A stretch of 64,000 bases of DNA from Rhodoblastus sp963713695 (GCA_963713695.1 CAVQMU010000002.1:1-64000); one strand, 5' to 3'; counted from the first letter of the stretch, positions 55,331-64,000 are shown. Numbers and translations: made by a program. Notes: generated by a model from the sequence alone, not told the origin.

Positions 55331-56293
55331 TCAGGTGGCGGATTTCGGCGTCCAGACGATGTCGCGGACAGTTACGGGGTGAGGAATGAGGCCAATGCGG
55401 GCGAAGCGATCAGCGGTCGCCTGCTGGATGGCGATGATCTTGTCGTCGAGCGGGCCGAAGGCGAAATCCTCGCGCGCGACGGCGCGTTTCTGCGCAGCGA
55501 GGTCAACGCCGCTGGCTTCCGAGAACAATGCCGCTGCTTCGTCGCGATGTTGTTCGGCCCAGACGGAAGCCTTGGCTACTTCCTCGTTGATCGCCGTTAC
55601 GACTTCGGGATGCTTGGCGACGAAATCACCATTGGCGAGGAAGAAGAAATTCTGGGCGCGCGCGTGCGGGTCGATCGGCAGGGGCCGCGCCTGCTGTTTG
55701 ATTTCAGCGAGAGCGAAGAAAGGATCCCAGATTGACCAGGCGTCGATGGCGCCGCGCCCGAAAGCGGTGGCTGCATCGGCCGGCGCAAGATAGACCGGCG
55801 TGATCTCGCTCCATTCGACATGGGCGGATTCCAGCGCGGCGACGAGGAGGTTGTGGGCGCTAGATCCCTTGGTGACGCCGATTTTCTTGCCGCGCAGATC
55901 CGTCAGGCTCTTGACGGGCGAGTCCTGGGGAACGACGATCGCCTGCCCGTTGCCTCCCGTCGGGATCGCGCCGACATAGCGAATGTTGGCGTGCGCGGCC
56001 TGCGCGAAGACCGGCGGCGCGTCGCCTGTATAGCCGTAATCCACGCTGCCGGCGTTGACCGCCTCCAGCAGCGGCGGCCCGAATGGAAATTCAACCCACT
56101 TGACCGGGACGCCTTGCGCCTCGAAGCGCTTCTCCAAGAGTTTCTGCGCTTTCAGGATGAGAAGCTGGCTGGTTTTCTGGTAGCCGATGCGAATTTCCTT
56201 CGCGGCCTCGGCCTTTGCCGGCGTCTGGCCGAAAACCAGGAGTGCCGCGAATGCGCCTATGGCGAGGAAACCCGAGAAAACGCGCTTGTTCAT
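55331..56293 (-). CDS. ssuA: Sulfonate ABC transporter substrate-binding protein
   Basis: 320 aa. Signal peptide SGFLAIGAFAALLVFGQT with cleavage after AKAEA, then the NitT/TauT-type binding fold: EIRIGYQKTSQLLILKA, VEFPFGPPLLEAVNAGSVDY, GYTGDAPPVFAQAAH, GKKIGVTKGSSAHNLLV, DAWSIWDPFFA. AAAGGGTAGCC precedes ATG 56293. Heads the ssuA-D-C-B-sorAB-like operon. Periplasmic. Confidence 0.95.
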   Translation of the reverse strand: MNKRVFSGFLAIGAFAALLVFGQTPAKAEAAKEIRIGYQKTSQLLILKAQKLLEKRFEAQGVPVKWVEFPFGPPLLEAVNAGSVDYGYTGDAPPVFAQAAHANIRYVGAIPTGGNGQAIVVPQDSPVKSLTDLRGKKIGVTKGSSAHNLLVAALESAHVEWSEITPVYLAPADAATAFGRGAIDAWSIWDPFFALAEIKQQARPLPIDPHARAQNFFFLANGDFVAKHPEVVTAINEEVAKASVWAEQHRDEAAALFSEASGVDLAAQKRAVAREDFAFGPLDDKIIAIQQATADRFARIGLIPHPVTVRDIVWTPKSAT

Positions 56294-56704
56294 GGCTACC
56301 CTTTTTAAAATTTGTCTATAGAAGTTATCAACTATTAGAACCAACATCCCTTGTCAGGTCAATCGTCATATCGTGTTTATTGAGGCGGACGGGGAGCACA
56401 AGGTTGCGGTAGATGGACGATCGAGGAGATTTTTTTGCTCCAGCGCTCTTATAATCGATCCACGGTTCAAGACTGATGTCGGCTTTCTGCCGGGGCGTGG
56501 GTAAGAGGGCTCTAACCCACAACGTCCGTAAATGGCGCCGAGCGGTCTTTCGGCGGTGGACCGTAATCCTTCACAGAACCGGACCTTCGCCTTCGACCCT
56601 TTTCCATGCGACAGGCGCGTCAGCGCCGACATCACCGCTAGTTTGGTCACAGTCGCGTTAGGTTCATGGAATAAATGTTACCCATGAAAACAGAGCGATA
56701 GACC
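56294..56704. promoter_or_regulatory. Upstream region of the ssu operon
   Basis: No supported ORF. Just upstream of ssuA the minus strand reads AATAGTTGATAACTTCTATA then GACAAATTTT (56305-56335), AT-rich and promoter-like, with TTGATA about 20 bases ahead of TATAGA-type sequence. The remainder to 56704 is unremarkable. Confidence 0.4.
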
Positions 56705-57041
56705 CGGGTGAGGCAAAACCGTAAATGCCTAACTGATTGAAAATAAATATAATTTAGAGAGTGGTGCCCAGGGGCGGGCTGCACGAAGTTATCTAAAACA
56801 ATGACTTATGATTGGGGGAGGCAAAAAATTGTTGCATATCGTTTCAGGAGTTTCCAGGGAGTGCTGCCTCACCTGAATGAGGTTCCAAATTGCGGAATCC
56901 AATTGAGGACCAGCTCCAGAACGACCAAGCAATCAGCGTGTGCTTGGCCGACTTCTATCTATCGGCTACTGCCGCCAACGGCCGCAATGTCGCGCGAACC
57001 TGCCGTACGACTAACGGACCGACCGTCGCTTCCTGACCGAC
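56705..57041. repeat. Dispersed intergenic repeat, copy 4 (long form)
   Basis: Outer GGGTGAGGCAAAACC (56705), GTGCCCAGGGGCGGGCTGC, GGGGGAGGCAAAAAATTG, CATATCGTTTCAGGAGTTTC, TGCCTCACCTGAATGAGG, AAATTGCGGAATCCAATTGA, and the far block CGGCCGCAATGTCGCGCGAA ... TCCTGACCGACC. The far end abuts the start codon of the His-rich peptide gene. Confidence 0.75.
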
Positions 57042-57042
57042 C

Positions 57043-57252
57043 ATGTTGAAAAAGCTCATTGCCGCTCTTGTCTTGACCTCGGCCGTCACCTTCGCGCCGA
57101 TCGCTGCTTCCGCCGAAGACAAAATGGAGCACAAGGAAATGAACCTGGAAAAGAATCATATGAAGAGAGAACATCGGCATCATATGATGAGGCATCACGG
57201 CATGATGGAGCATCACCACCACCATCATCACATGATGCATGACATGCACTGA
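57043..57252 (+). CDS. Secreted His/Met-rich peptide, 69 aa
   Basis: Signal peptide LKKLIAALVLTSAVTFAPIA with cleavage near ASA/E, then about 45 residues of Lys/Glu/His/Met including runs MMRHHGMM and EHHHHHHHMMHDMH. Mature region would be periplasmic and bind Cu, Ni or Zn; methionine plus histidine favours copper. There is no Shine-Dalgarno: the repeat (copy 4) runs to within one base of the ATG. No family recognised, though small His/Met-rich periplasmic peptides are known in Proteobacteria. Confidence 0.7.
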   Translation: MLKKLIAALVLTSAVTFAPIAASAEDKMEHKEMNLEKNHMKREHRHHMMRHHGMMEHHHHHHHMMHDMH

Positions 57253-57426
57253 GCACTCGTTGACGCAGAACCAGGGCCGTGGGACGCGCAAGCCGCCAAC
57301 CCGGACCCGTTCTGCTACGCGCCTGCATCCTCGTTTAAATCAAGCTGGGGATGCCATGTCGAGACTTTGCGTGGCTCGGGGCCTTCGAGCACAATTGAGT
57401 TTCGGTAGGGGCAAATTCAAATCGGC

Positions 57427-57519
57427 CTATGCCCAACTCAAAATAAACGCGCCAGCGGCAAGTCCGACGATCAGCGCTGCAATGATCCAGTGCTTGGCCG
57501 TCCAATTGTGCATGATCAT
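57427..57519 (-). CDS. Tiny membrane peptide, 30 aa
   Basis: MIMHNWTAKHWIIAALIVGL followed by AAGAFILSWA: one membrane helix of about 20 residues. GAAGGAAAAGCA precedes ATG 57519, a good ribosome site. A 129-aa frame upstream is the shadow of the broken ppk2. No family recognised; existence rests on start signal and composition. Confidence 0.4.
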   Translation of the reverse strand: MIMHNWTAKHWIIAALIVGLAAGAFILSWA

Positions 57520-57549
57520 TGCTTTTCCTTCGCGCCGAGAGGCCATGGT

Positions 57550-57795
57550 CAATTTTGTGCCGAGGAGGATCTCTCGATGCACGCGAACAATGAGACCTTC
57601 TCGTAATAGGATCGGTCGAAGATGCCGATCTGGCCGCGCTCCGAAAGATCCCGCTTCGTCCGCTACAGGAAGTCGTGCTGCAATTCCTCGGCGCTGGGCC
57701 GCTTGAAGCTGAATACTTGGCGGCCCTGCGGATTGACGCAGGACATGACGTGCCTGATCGCGCCGTCTTTTCCCGCGGCGGCAGGATGGCATGGC
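57550..57795 (-). pseudogene. ppk2: Polyphosphate kinase 2 remnant
   Basis: The minus frame reads DGAIRHVMSCVNPQGRQVF then SFKRPSAEELQHDFL, a TAG stop (57663-57665) where Trp is expected, then RTKRDLSERGQIGIFDRSYY. This is the central PPK2 block including the FDRSYY Walker B-like motif. Past YYEKV the frame slips and LIVRVHREIL continues it. The GRDAAGKDG Walker A is partly kept as AAAGKDGA. N- and C-terminal parts are gone. A nonfunctional relic. Confidence 0.82.
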
Positions 57796-57925
57796 GATTG
57801 TCGGCGCGTTACGCATGCACGATTTCCGCCTTGAACGCGCCGGACGCAGAAAATCGAGTGATGCGCCGTAAACTCGCGCCTCGGCGCGCGCGGACGCGTT
57901 TTCGTCCGAAAACGGAATGATTTCC

Positions 57926-58924
57926 TCAGCGTTGACTTCGATAGCCCAACAGGCTGCGAATATAGTCGCCGCGTTCTTGCTCCTCCGCTTCCGGAACCTG
58001 GTGTTTCATCAGTTCCTTGATCTCGCTCACCGATGCAAATCCGCGCTGGTTCAGCCAGGTTTCGAGATCGGCGACGAGGGTTCGTAGATATTCGGGGCCG
58101 TGGCGAAGCAGCGCCGAAGCGGTCATGACCGCGTCGGCTCCCGCCAGCAAATATTTGATGACCTCATCCGCCTTCTCCACGCCCGCGCCAGCGGCGAGCG
58201 CTGCGCGCGGCAGCCGACCATTCAGCAATGAAATCCACAAGAGAGCCAGACGGATTTCCTTGGCGCTGCTGAGCGCGACATCATTGTTCCAGCATAGGCG
58301 CGCCAGATCGATATCAGGCTGATAAAGACGATTGAACAAGACCAGTCCATCGGCGCCAGCCGCGTCGAGGCTTTGAGCGAATGCGCCGAAAGCCGAGTAA
58401 TAGGGGTGCAACTTGATCGCCAGAGGCAGGCGGGTCTTGGCGCGAACGGCTTTGACCAGCGCGACACAATCCGCCTCCGCCTCGCCAATCCCAACCGAAG
58501 GACCGGATGCAATCCGGTAGATGTTGAGTTCGAGGGCGCTGGCCCCGGCCTGTTCGATCTGGCTGGCGTAATCGATCCAGCCTGATAGCGTCGAGCCGTT
58601 CAGGCTGGCGATGATGGGGACATTCACGACGGATCTGGCCTTGGCGATCAGATCGAGATAGATTGCCGAGCCAGATTTATATTCGCTGGCGGCGGGAAAA
58701 TACGAACTGGCCTCGGGCGAACTGTCCGCGCCGACGGTCGACAGATGTTCGGCCAGCTCCTGCTCCTGGCGAAGCTGCTCTTCAAACAGCGATGGCAGCA
58801 CGATTGCGCCGGCGCCGCAATCTTCCAGCCGTCTTATCCCGTCGAGATCGCCTGATAGCGGCGAGGCCGATGCGATGATCGGATTGCGCAAGGAAAAGCC
58901 GAGATAATTCGTGCTGAGATCCAT
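57926..58924 (-). CDS. Dihydroorotate dehydrogenase-like protein
   Basis: 332 aa FMN TIM barrel. DHOD-like blocks: LSTNYLGFSLRNPIIASASP at the start, VPIIASLNGSTLSGWIDYAS, ALELNIYRIA, LPLAIKLHPYYSAFG and LLAGADAVMTASALLRHGPE. It lacks the ferredoxin partner subunit and the residues around the orotate site differ, and such proteins are often found next to nifJ rather than pyr genes. Starts 9 bases after nifJ. Role in the operon is unknown; it is not the main pyrimidine enzyme by context. Confidence 0.87.
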   Translation of the reverse strand: MDLSTNYLGFSLRNPIIASASPLSGDLDGIRRLEDCGAGAIVLPSLFEEQLRQEQELAEHLSTVGADSSPEASSYFPAASEYKSGSAIYLDLIAKARSVVNVPIIASLNGSTLSGWIDYASQIEQAGASALELNIYRIASGPSVGIGEAEADCVALVKAVRAKTRLPLAIKLHPYYSAFGAFAQSLDAAGADGLVLFNRLYQPDIDLARLCWNNDVALSSAKEIRLALLWISLLNGRLPRAALAAGAGVEKADEVIKYLLAGADAVMTASALLRHGPEYLRTLVADLETWLNQRGFASVSEIKELMKHQVPEAEEQERGDYIRSLLGYRSQR

Positions 58925-58933
58925 GTCGCTTCC

Positions 58934-61900
58934 TCAGGCGCTGTCGCCGCCAATCACTCGGGCGTCAGGATGGAACCTGCTGCCGTCGCGGCTGGCGAGC
59001 GCTTCATATTGCGCGTATTTTTCCGTCACCGCGATTTGCGCCAGCGTGAGCAGTTCTGCGGCTTCTTCCGGTCGGCTGCTGGCCAGGCTGCGATAACGCA
59101 ACTCCTTGTACGCATAGTCCTTCAGCGGGATCGTCGGACGCGGCGAATCCAGCCGGAACGGCGCCTCGCCCGCCCGACGCATCGCCGGATTGAAGCGGAA
59201 CAGAGGCCAGTAACCACAGGCCGCGGCAAGATCCTGCTGGGCCATCCCGTAGCGCAGATCAAATCCATGCGCGATGCAATGGCTGTAGGCGAGGATCAGC
59301 GATGGTCCGGGCCAGGCCTCGGCTTCGCGCATCGCCAACAGCGTCTGCTGCGGATTGGCGCCCATGGCGACCTGGGCGACGTAGACATTGCCATAGGCGA
59401 TGGCCTGCAGCGCCAGATCCTTGCGCGCCACGCGCTTGCCCGCCGCAGCGAACTTGGCGACGGCCCCGAGCGGCGTAGCCTTCGACGCCTGTCCGCCGGT
59501 ATTGGAATAAACCTCGGTGTCGAGCACCAAAACATTGACGTCGCGAGAGGCGGCCAGCACATGGTCGAGGCCGCCATAGCCGATGTCATAGGCCCAGCCG
59601 TCGCCGCCGACGAGCCAGATGCTGCGGCGAACCAGATGATCGGCCACCGAGAGCAGATTTTTTGCCTGGGGTTCGTCGCCCAGTTCGCGCAATCGTCTCG
59701 TCAATTCAGTAACGCGTCCGCGCTGCGCGAGAATTTCCGACTCGCGTATTTGTGGAGCGGCGAGAATCGCCTCGACCAGGGGAGCGCCGAGTTTCGGCGC
59801 CAGCTCGCGCGCCAGACGCTCGGCGAGCGCCACATGCATGTCGGCGGCGAGCCTGAACCCCAAACCAAATTCGGCATTGTCCTCGAACAAGGAATTCGAC
59901 CAGGCGGGACCGCGTCCCTGCTTGTCTTTGGTCCAGGGGGTGACGGGCAAATTGCCGCCATAGATCGACGAGCAGCCGGTGGCGTTGGCGATTTGCAGGC
60001 GGTCGCCAAACAACTGCGAAAGCAGGCGTAGATAGGGCGTCTCGCCGCAACCGCCGCAGGCGCCGGAAAATTCGAACAATGGTTCAAGAAACTGGATGCC
60101 GCGAACATTGGCGAAGTCGACACGGGCGCGATCGTTCACGGGCAGCGTCTCGAAAAAAGCGACGTTCTCGCGCTCCGAATCCAGCAGCGGCGCCTTGGCG
60201 GCCATGTTGATCGCCTTGGTCGCCGGCGCGCTTGGGCTGTGCGCGGGGCAAACTTCGACGCATATGCCGCATCCCGTACAATCCTCCACGTAAAATTGCA
60301 GGGAGAAGCGGCTATCGGGATAGCCGCGCGCGTTGACCGCAGCCGATTTGAAGTTTTGCGGCGCGGGCGCAGCCGGATCGGCCAGCCGGGCGGCGTCGTA
60401 GAAGCGGGCGCGAATGACCGAATGCGGGCAGGCGATGGCGCACTGTCCGCACTGGATGCACAGGTCCGTCTCCCAGACCGGGACCTCGTCGGCAATGTTG
60501 CGCTTTTCCCAGACGGCCGTGCCGGAAGGGAATGTGCCATCGACCGGCATGGCGCTGACGGGCAGATCGTCGCCGCGCCCGGCCATGATTTCAGCGGTGA
60601 ATTTCTGCACGAAATCCGGAGCCAGTGGCGAAACGATCGGCGGCCGTTCGGATGTGCTGGTCGCTACTTTGGGTATCTGGACTTCGCGCAGATGGGCCAA
60701 TGTGTGGTCGACGGCGGCGAAATTCTGCGCAACGACGGCGGCGCCTTTGCGGCCATAGGATTTCTCGATCATGTGCTTTATCCGCGCAACGGCTTCGTCC
60801 CGCGGCAAGACACCGGAGATCGCGAAAAAGCAGCTTTGCAGCACGGTGTTGATCCGCCCGCCCAGCCCCGTGTCGCGCGCGACCTTGGAGGCGTCGATCA
60901 CGAACATGCGCAGCTTCTTGTCGATGATTTGCTGCTGGACAGGGCGGGGGAGGCGATCCCAGGCCACGTCGGCCTCGTAGGGGCAATTGAGCAGGAAAAT
61001 CGCTCCGGGAGCCGCGATCTTGAGCACGTCGGTCTTGTCGAGAAAGGCGTACTGATGACAGGCGACAAAGCGCGCCGCCGCGATCAGATAGGGCGCGAGA
61101 ATCGGTCGCGGGCCGAAGCGAAGGTGCGAGACTGTCTGGGCTCCGGATTTATGGGAATCATAGACAAAATAGCCCTGGGCGTAGCGATCCGCATCTTCCG
61201 CCAGGATCTTGACGGTGTTCTTGTTGGCGCCGACCGTTCCATCCGAACCCAGGCCATAAAAGACAGCGCGGAAGACATCGTCGGTTTCGATCATGAATTT
61301 TTGGTCGACGGCCAGGCTGGAGCCGGAAACATCGTCATTGACGCCGACCGTAAAGCTGTTGGTTGGCTGCGGCTTGGCCAGTTCGTCGAACACCGCCTTG
61401 ACCATGGCGGGAGTAAAATCCTTCGACGACAGGCCGTAACGACCGCCAATGACGCGGGGCATGGTTTTCCGCGCGCCCTGAGCGACGGCCTGCGCGAGGG
61501 TCGCGACAACATCGAGATAGAGCGGCTCGCCGCTGGCGCCGGGCTCCTTCGTGCGGTCCAGCACGGCAATCGCGCCGACGCTTTCGGGCAACGCCGCCAG
61601 AAAATCCGTCGTGGAAAACGGCCGGTAGAGCCGCACTTGCAGCACGCCGAGTTTTTGCCCCTGTGCATCTGCGCGATTGAGAAATGCGGCTGTTTCGCGC
61701 GCGGTTTCCGCGGCCGAGCCGATCAGTACAATGACGCGGTCGGCGTCGGCTGCGCCGTCATATTCAAACAGTCGATATTTGCGCCCGGACATTGCCGCGA
61801 ATTCTTGCATAGCCCGATCGACGATTTCCGGCGTACGCGCGTAAAACGGGTTGGCCGCCTCGCGCGCCTGGAAAAACGTATCGGGATTTTGCGCCGTGCC

Positions 61901-62560
61901 GCGCACGAAGGGACGCTCGGGCGTCAGCGCGCGGTCGCGGTGGGCGCGCACCAGATCGTCGTGGATCATCGCGCGGATGTCTGCGTCGGACAGTAGCGTC
62001 AGCTTGTTCACCTCATGCGAGGTGCGGAATCCGTCGAAGAAATGCACGAAGGGAATCCGACTCTCAAGCGTCGCCATCTGCGCGATCAAGGCCAGGTCAT
62101 GCGCCTCCTGCACCGAACCGGATGAGAGCATGGCGAAGCCGCATGCGCGGATCGCCATGACGTCGGAATGATCGCCGAAGATCGAAAGGGCCTGCGTGGC
62201 GACGGAGCGCGCGGCGACGTGGAAGACGGTCGACGTCAGCTCACCGGCGATCTTGAACATGTTGGGCAGCATCAGCAGCAGGCCTTGCGACGAGGTGAAG
62301 GTCGTCGTCAGCGCGCCCGATTGCAGCGCGCCGTGGACGGCGCCCGAGGCGCCGCCCTCGCTCTGCATTTCTTGCACCACGGGTATGCTGCCGAAAATAT
62401 TGCGGATATTTTTCGAGGCCCATTCGTCGGCCAGTTCCGCCATGGTCGAGGACGGCGTGATCGGATAGATGGCGCAGACTTCATTGACACGATAGGCGAC
62501 GTGGGCGGCGGCCGTGTTGCCGTCGATCGTATCGGTTGTCCGGGGTGTTGCGGCGGTCAT
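58934..62560 (-). CDS. nifJ: Pyruvate:ferredoxin (flavodoxin) oxidoreductase
   Basis: 1208 aa, single-chain PFOR. Oxidises pyruvate and CoA to acetyl-CoA and CO2, reducing ferredoxin or flavodoxin. Domains: N-terminal TPP-binding part (VCAIYPITPSSTMAELADEW), EKR region, ferredoxin domain with two 4Fe-4S motifs (CIQCGQCAIACP and CTGCGICVEVCP), then the proximal-cluster/TPP domain (FSGACGGCGETPYLRL; WLVGGDGWAYDIGYGGLDHV; LDTEVYSNTGGQ). Oxygen-sensitive in most bacteria. ATG 62560 overlaps the upstream stop (ATGA). Operon order is GltD-like, nifJ, DHOD-like. Probable role: low-potential electrons for nitrogen fixation or fermentation. Confidence 0.96.
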   Translation of the reverse strand: MTAATPRTTDTIDGNTAAAHVAYRVNEVCAIYPITPSSTMAELADEWASKNIRNIFGSIPVVQEMQSEGGASGAVHGALQSGALTTTFTSSQGLLLMLPNMFKIAGELTSTVFHVAARSVATQALSIFGDHSDVMAIRACGFAMLSSGSVQEAHDLALIAQMATLESRIPFVHFFDGFRTSHEVNKLTLLSDADIRAMIHDDLVRAHRDRALTPERPFVRGTAQNPDTFFQAREAANPFYARTPEIVDRAMQEFAAMSGRKYRLFEYDGAADADRVIVLIGSAAETARETAAFLNRADAQGQKLGVLQVRLYRPFSTTDFLAALPESVGAIAVLDRTKEPGASGEPLYLDVVATLAQAVAQGARKTMPRVIGGRYGLSSKDFTPAMVKAVFDELAKPQPTNSFTVGVNDDVSGSSLAVDQKFMIETDDVFRAVFYGLGSDGTVGANKNTVKILAEDADRYAQGYFVYDSHKSGAQTVSHLRFGPRPILAPYLIAAARFVACHQYAFLDKTDVLKIAAPGAIFLLNCPYEADVAWDRLPRPVQQQIIDKKLRMFVIDASKVARDTGLGGRINTVLQSCFFAISGVLPRDEAVARIKHMIEKSYGRKGAAVVAQNFAAVDHTLAHLREVQIPKVATSTSERPPIVSPLAPDFVQKFTAEIMAGRGDDLPVSAMPVDGTFPSGTAVWEKRNIADEVPVWETDLCIQCGQCAIACPHSVIRARFYDAARLADPAAPAPQNFKSAAVNARGYPDSRFSLQFYVEDCTGCGICVEVCPAHSPSAPATKAINMAAKAPLLDSERENVAFFETLPVNDRARVDFANVRGIQFLEPLFEFSGACGGCGETPYLRLLSQLFGDRLQIANATGCSSIYGGNLPVTPWTKDKQGRGPAWSNSLFEDNAEFGLGFRLAADMHVALAERLARELAPKLGAPLVEAILAAPQIRESEILAQRGRVTELTRRLRELGDEPQAKNLLSVADHLVRRSIWLVGGDGWAYDIGYGGLDHVLAASRDVNVLVLDTEVYSNTGGQASKATPLGAVAKFAAAGKRVARKDLALQAIAYGNVYVAQVAMGANPQQTLLAMREAEAWPGPSLILAYSHCIAHGFDLRYGMAQQDLAAACGYWPLFRFNPAMRRAGEAPFRLDSPRPTIPLKDYAYKELRYRSLASSRPEEAAELLTLAQIAVTEKYAQYEALASRDGSRFHPDARVIGGDSA

Positions 62561-64000
62561 GACGAGGTCTCGGTTTGAACGGGCTCGGAACTCATCCAGA
62601 TGGCGTGGCAGGGGCATTGCTCGAAGCAGACCGCGCAGCCGGTGCAAAGCGCGTAGTCGAACAGATAGCGACGCCCCGGGCCGAGTTTCACAATGGCCTG
62701 TTCCGGGCAGGCGGCGTAGCACTGGTCGCATTCAAAGCAATTGCCGCAAGAGAGGCAGCGCCGCGCTTCATAGCGCGCCTCCGGCTCGCTCAAGCCTGCC
62801 ATCGTCTCGGCAAACCCGTCGGCCAGACGTTCGGCGACCGACAATTCGCTTTGAACTGAAGGCGGCGCGTCGGCGTAAATCGGCAGATGGAGCAGGTCGA
62901 ACGTCGCGATTTGATGTTTTGGAAGCTTTTGCTCCTTCGCGCCTTGCAAAAAAGCGTCGATGGCGCGGGCGGCCTTCTTGCCGTGTCCGACGGCGGCGGT
63001 GACGCTTCGCTCACCTGGCGCCATGTCGCCGCCGGCGAAAACGCCTGGGCGGCCGGTCATCATTTGTGAATCGACGATCACCAGATCGTCCCGCGTAAAG
63101 GCGACGCCGGGCGCATTGCGCAAGAAGCCGCGATCGCTTTGCTGGCCGAGCGCCAGCACCACCGAATCCGCCGCCAGAGTTTCGAACTCGCCGGTCGGCT
63201 GCGCCCGGCCGGATTCGTCGAGCCGCATCGTCTCGACCGTGAGCGTGCTCAAGCCGATATCCTTGATCGTGCTCAACCACTTGATCTTGACGCCCTCCGA
63301 CAGGGCTTCGTCGGCCTCGAAAGCCTGGGCTGGCATGTGGGCGCGGTCGCGGCGATAGACGATCAGCGTTTCCTCGGCGCCCAACCTTCGCGCCGTGCGC
63401 GCCGCATCCATGGCGGTATTGCCGCCGCCGTAAACGATCACGCGGCGGCCGAGGCGCGGCGCCTCGCCGGTCTCCACATCATGCAGCATCTTGATGGCGT
63501 CGATCACCTTTGCGGCGTCGCGCGCGGGAATGTCTATCTTCTTGCCGATCTGCGTGCCGATGGCGACGAACACGGCGTCGAACGAGCCGGCGGCCTGTTC
63601 AGCAATGATATCCTCGACCTTGTGATTGAGGACGATCTTGACCCCCATGGCTTCGATGCGGGCGATTTCCTTCATCAGTTCTGCGCGCGGCAGGCGATAG
63701 GCGGGAATGCCGAAATGCAGCATGCCGCCAGGCAAGGGGCCGGCTTCATGCACTTCGACCGCATGGCCGAGACGGGCTAGATGGTAGGCGGCGGATAATC
63801 CGCTCGGGCCGCCGCCGACGACGAGAATGCTCTTGCCGGTGGCCGCGGCGGGCTTGTCAGGGGTCCAGCCCTGCTCGGTCGCCATGTCGCCGAGGAAGCG
63901 CTCGACGGCATGGATGCTGATCGCGCTGTCGAGTTGGGCGCGGTTGCAACCGGTCTCGCAAGGATGATAGCAGACGCGCCCATGCACGGCGGGGAAGGGA
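62557..64000 (-). CDS. GltD-like NAD(P)H/FAD oxidoreductase with C-terminal 4Fe-4S domain (partial)
   Basis: Runs off the end of the window; 481 residues visible, frame open upstream of the GTG at 63987 (PFPAVHGRVCYHPCETGCNR). N-terminal Fe-S helical motif C-x3-C-x3-C, FAD motif VVGGGPSGLSAAYHLARLG, GGMLHFGIPAYRLP, NADPH motif VIVYGGGNTAMDAARTARRL, FAGGDMAPGERSVTAAVGHG, then a ferredoxin-like end (CLSCGNCFECDQCYAACPEQ, CTGCAVCFEQCPCHAIW). It resembles the glutamate synthase small subunit and NfnB-type reductases. Overlaps nifJ by four bases, so likely moves electrons between PFOR, ferredoxin and NADPH. Confidence 0.9.
   Translation of the reverse strand, partial: PFPAVHGRVCYHPCETGCNRAQLDSAISIHAVERFLGDMATEQGWTPDKPAAATGKSILVVGGGPSGLSAAYHLARLGHAVEVHEAGPLPGGMLHFGIPAYRLPRAELMKEIARIEAMGVKIVLNHKVEDIIAEQAAGSFDAVFVAIGTQIGKKIDIPARDAAKVIDAIKMLHDVETGEAPRLGRRVIVYGGGNTAMDAARTARRLGAEETLIVYRRDRAHMPAQAFEADEALSEGVKIKWLSTIKDIGLSTLTVETMRLDESGRAQPTGEFETLAADSVVLALGQQSDRGFLRNAPGVAFTRDDLVIVDSQMMTGRPGVFAGGDMAPGERSVTAAVGHGKKAARAIDAFLQGAKEQKLPKHQIATFDLLHLPIYADAPPSVQSELSVAERLADGFAETMAGLSEPEARYEARRCLSCGNCFECDQCYAACPEQAIVKLGPGRRYLFDYALCTGCAVCFEQCPCHAIWMSSEPVQTETSS

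Noticed and set aside
60239..61996. 585-codon plus-strand frame opposite nifJ
   Set aside because: Arg/Gly/Asp-rich antisense of a well-supported gene; high GC opens such frames. No domain or ribosome site.

Overview
Most of this window (about 6.3-64 kb) is high-GC DNA with the gene content of a Rhizobiales-type alphaproteobacterium, probably Beijerinckiaceae/Methylocystaceae-like. The basis is protein-family resemblance: DUF2189, DUF4167, the phenylalanine/homogentisate pathway, a family 2A encapsulin operon, NifJ, and a palindromic repeat typical of Rhizobiales. I could not run a database search, so the genus is open. The first ~6.3 kb looks different: lower GC, decayed genes, and a complete 16S rRNA gene lacking the signature strings I expect of Alphaproteobacteria. 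That end is either foreign DNA or an assembly chimera.

Layout. 0-6.3 kb: a decayed sulfite-dehydrogenase (SoxC-like) gene, a MITE-like element, an IS256-type remnant, small unknown ORFs, an unlinked 16S rRNA gene on the minus strand with its own promoter and terminator, and a broken REP-associated (IS200-like) transposase. 6.3-16.9 kb: DUF2189 membrane protein, a five-gene heme-copper oxidase operon with two subunit III genes, an AidB-like acyl-CoA dehydrogenase, a transglutaminase, a cold-shock gene without a usable start, and small conserved genes. 17.2-21.6 kb: the phenylalanine/tyrosine catabolic set hpd-hmgA-fahA, with convergent phhA.

21.7-33 kb is the most unusual region. It holds two cNMP-binding proteins, a caspase-like protein lacking its cysteine, a c-heme Tll0287/HAMP sensor, a Ser/Thr kinase and a cyclase-like protein that share a C-terminal GPIA module, a Crp regulator, a Cys/His/Gly/Ser repeat peptide, and a type I secretion ABC/HlyD pair. 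I read it as a candidate signalling-controlled peptide export module. Five of its genes carry frameshifts, so it is either decaying or poorly assembled.

33-42 kb: membrane proteins, an acyltransferase, SDR/cupin/LysR/carboxymuconolactone decarboxylase genes, and a nuclease-like toxin with DUF2019 immunity protein. 42-56.3 kb is a sulfur island: TauD, CysK, two CysE-type serine acetyltransferases, an Lrp regulator, a family 2A encapsulin with cysteine desulfurase cargo, and ssuADCB followed by a SoxC-like sulfite dehydrogenase and its cytochrome c. Together these would take up sulfonates, release and handle sulfite, make cysteine, and store or mobilise sulfur in a protein shell. 57-64 kb: a His/Met-rich secreted peptide, a tiny membrane peptide, a broken ppk2, and a DHOD-like/NifJ/GltD-like operon for pyruvate oxidation and low-potential electrons. 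Four copies of an unrecognised hairpin-bearing intergenic repeat lie at about 36.3, 39.8, 41.6 and 56.7 kb. I saw no tRNA gene and no CRISPR array.
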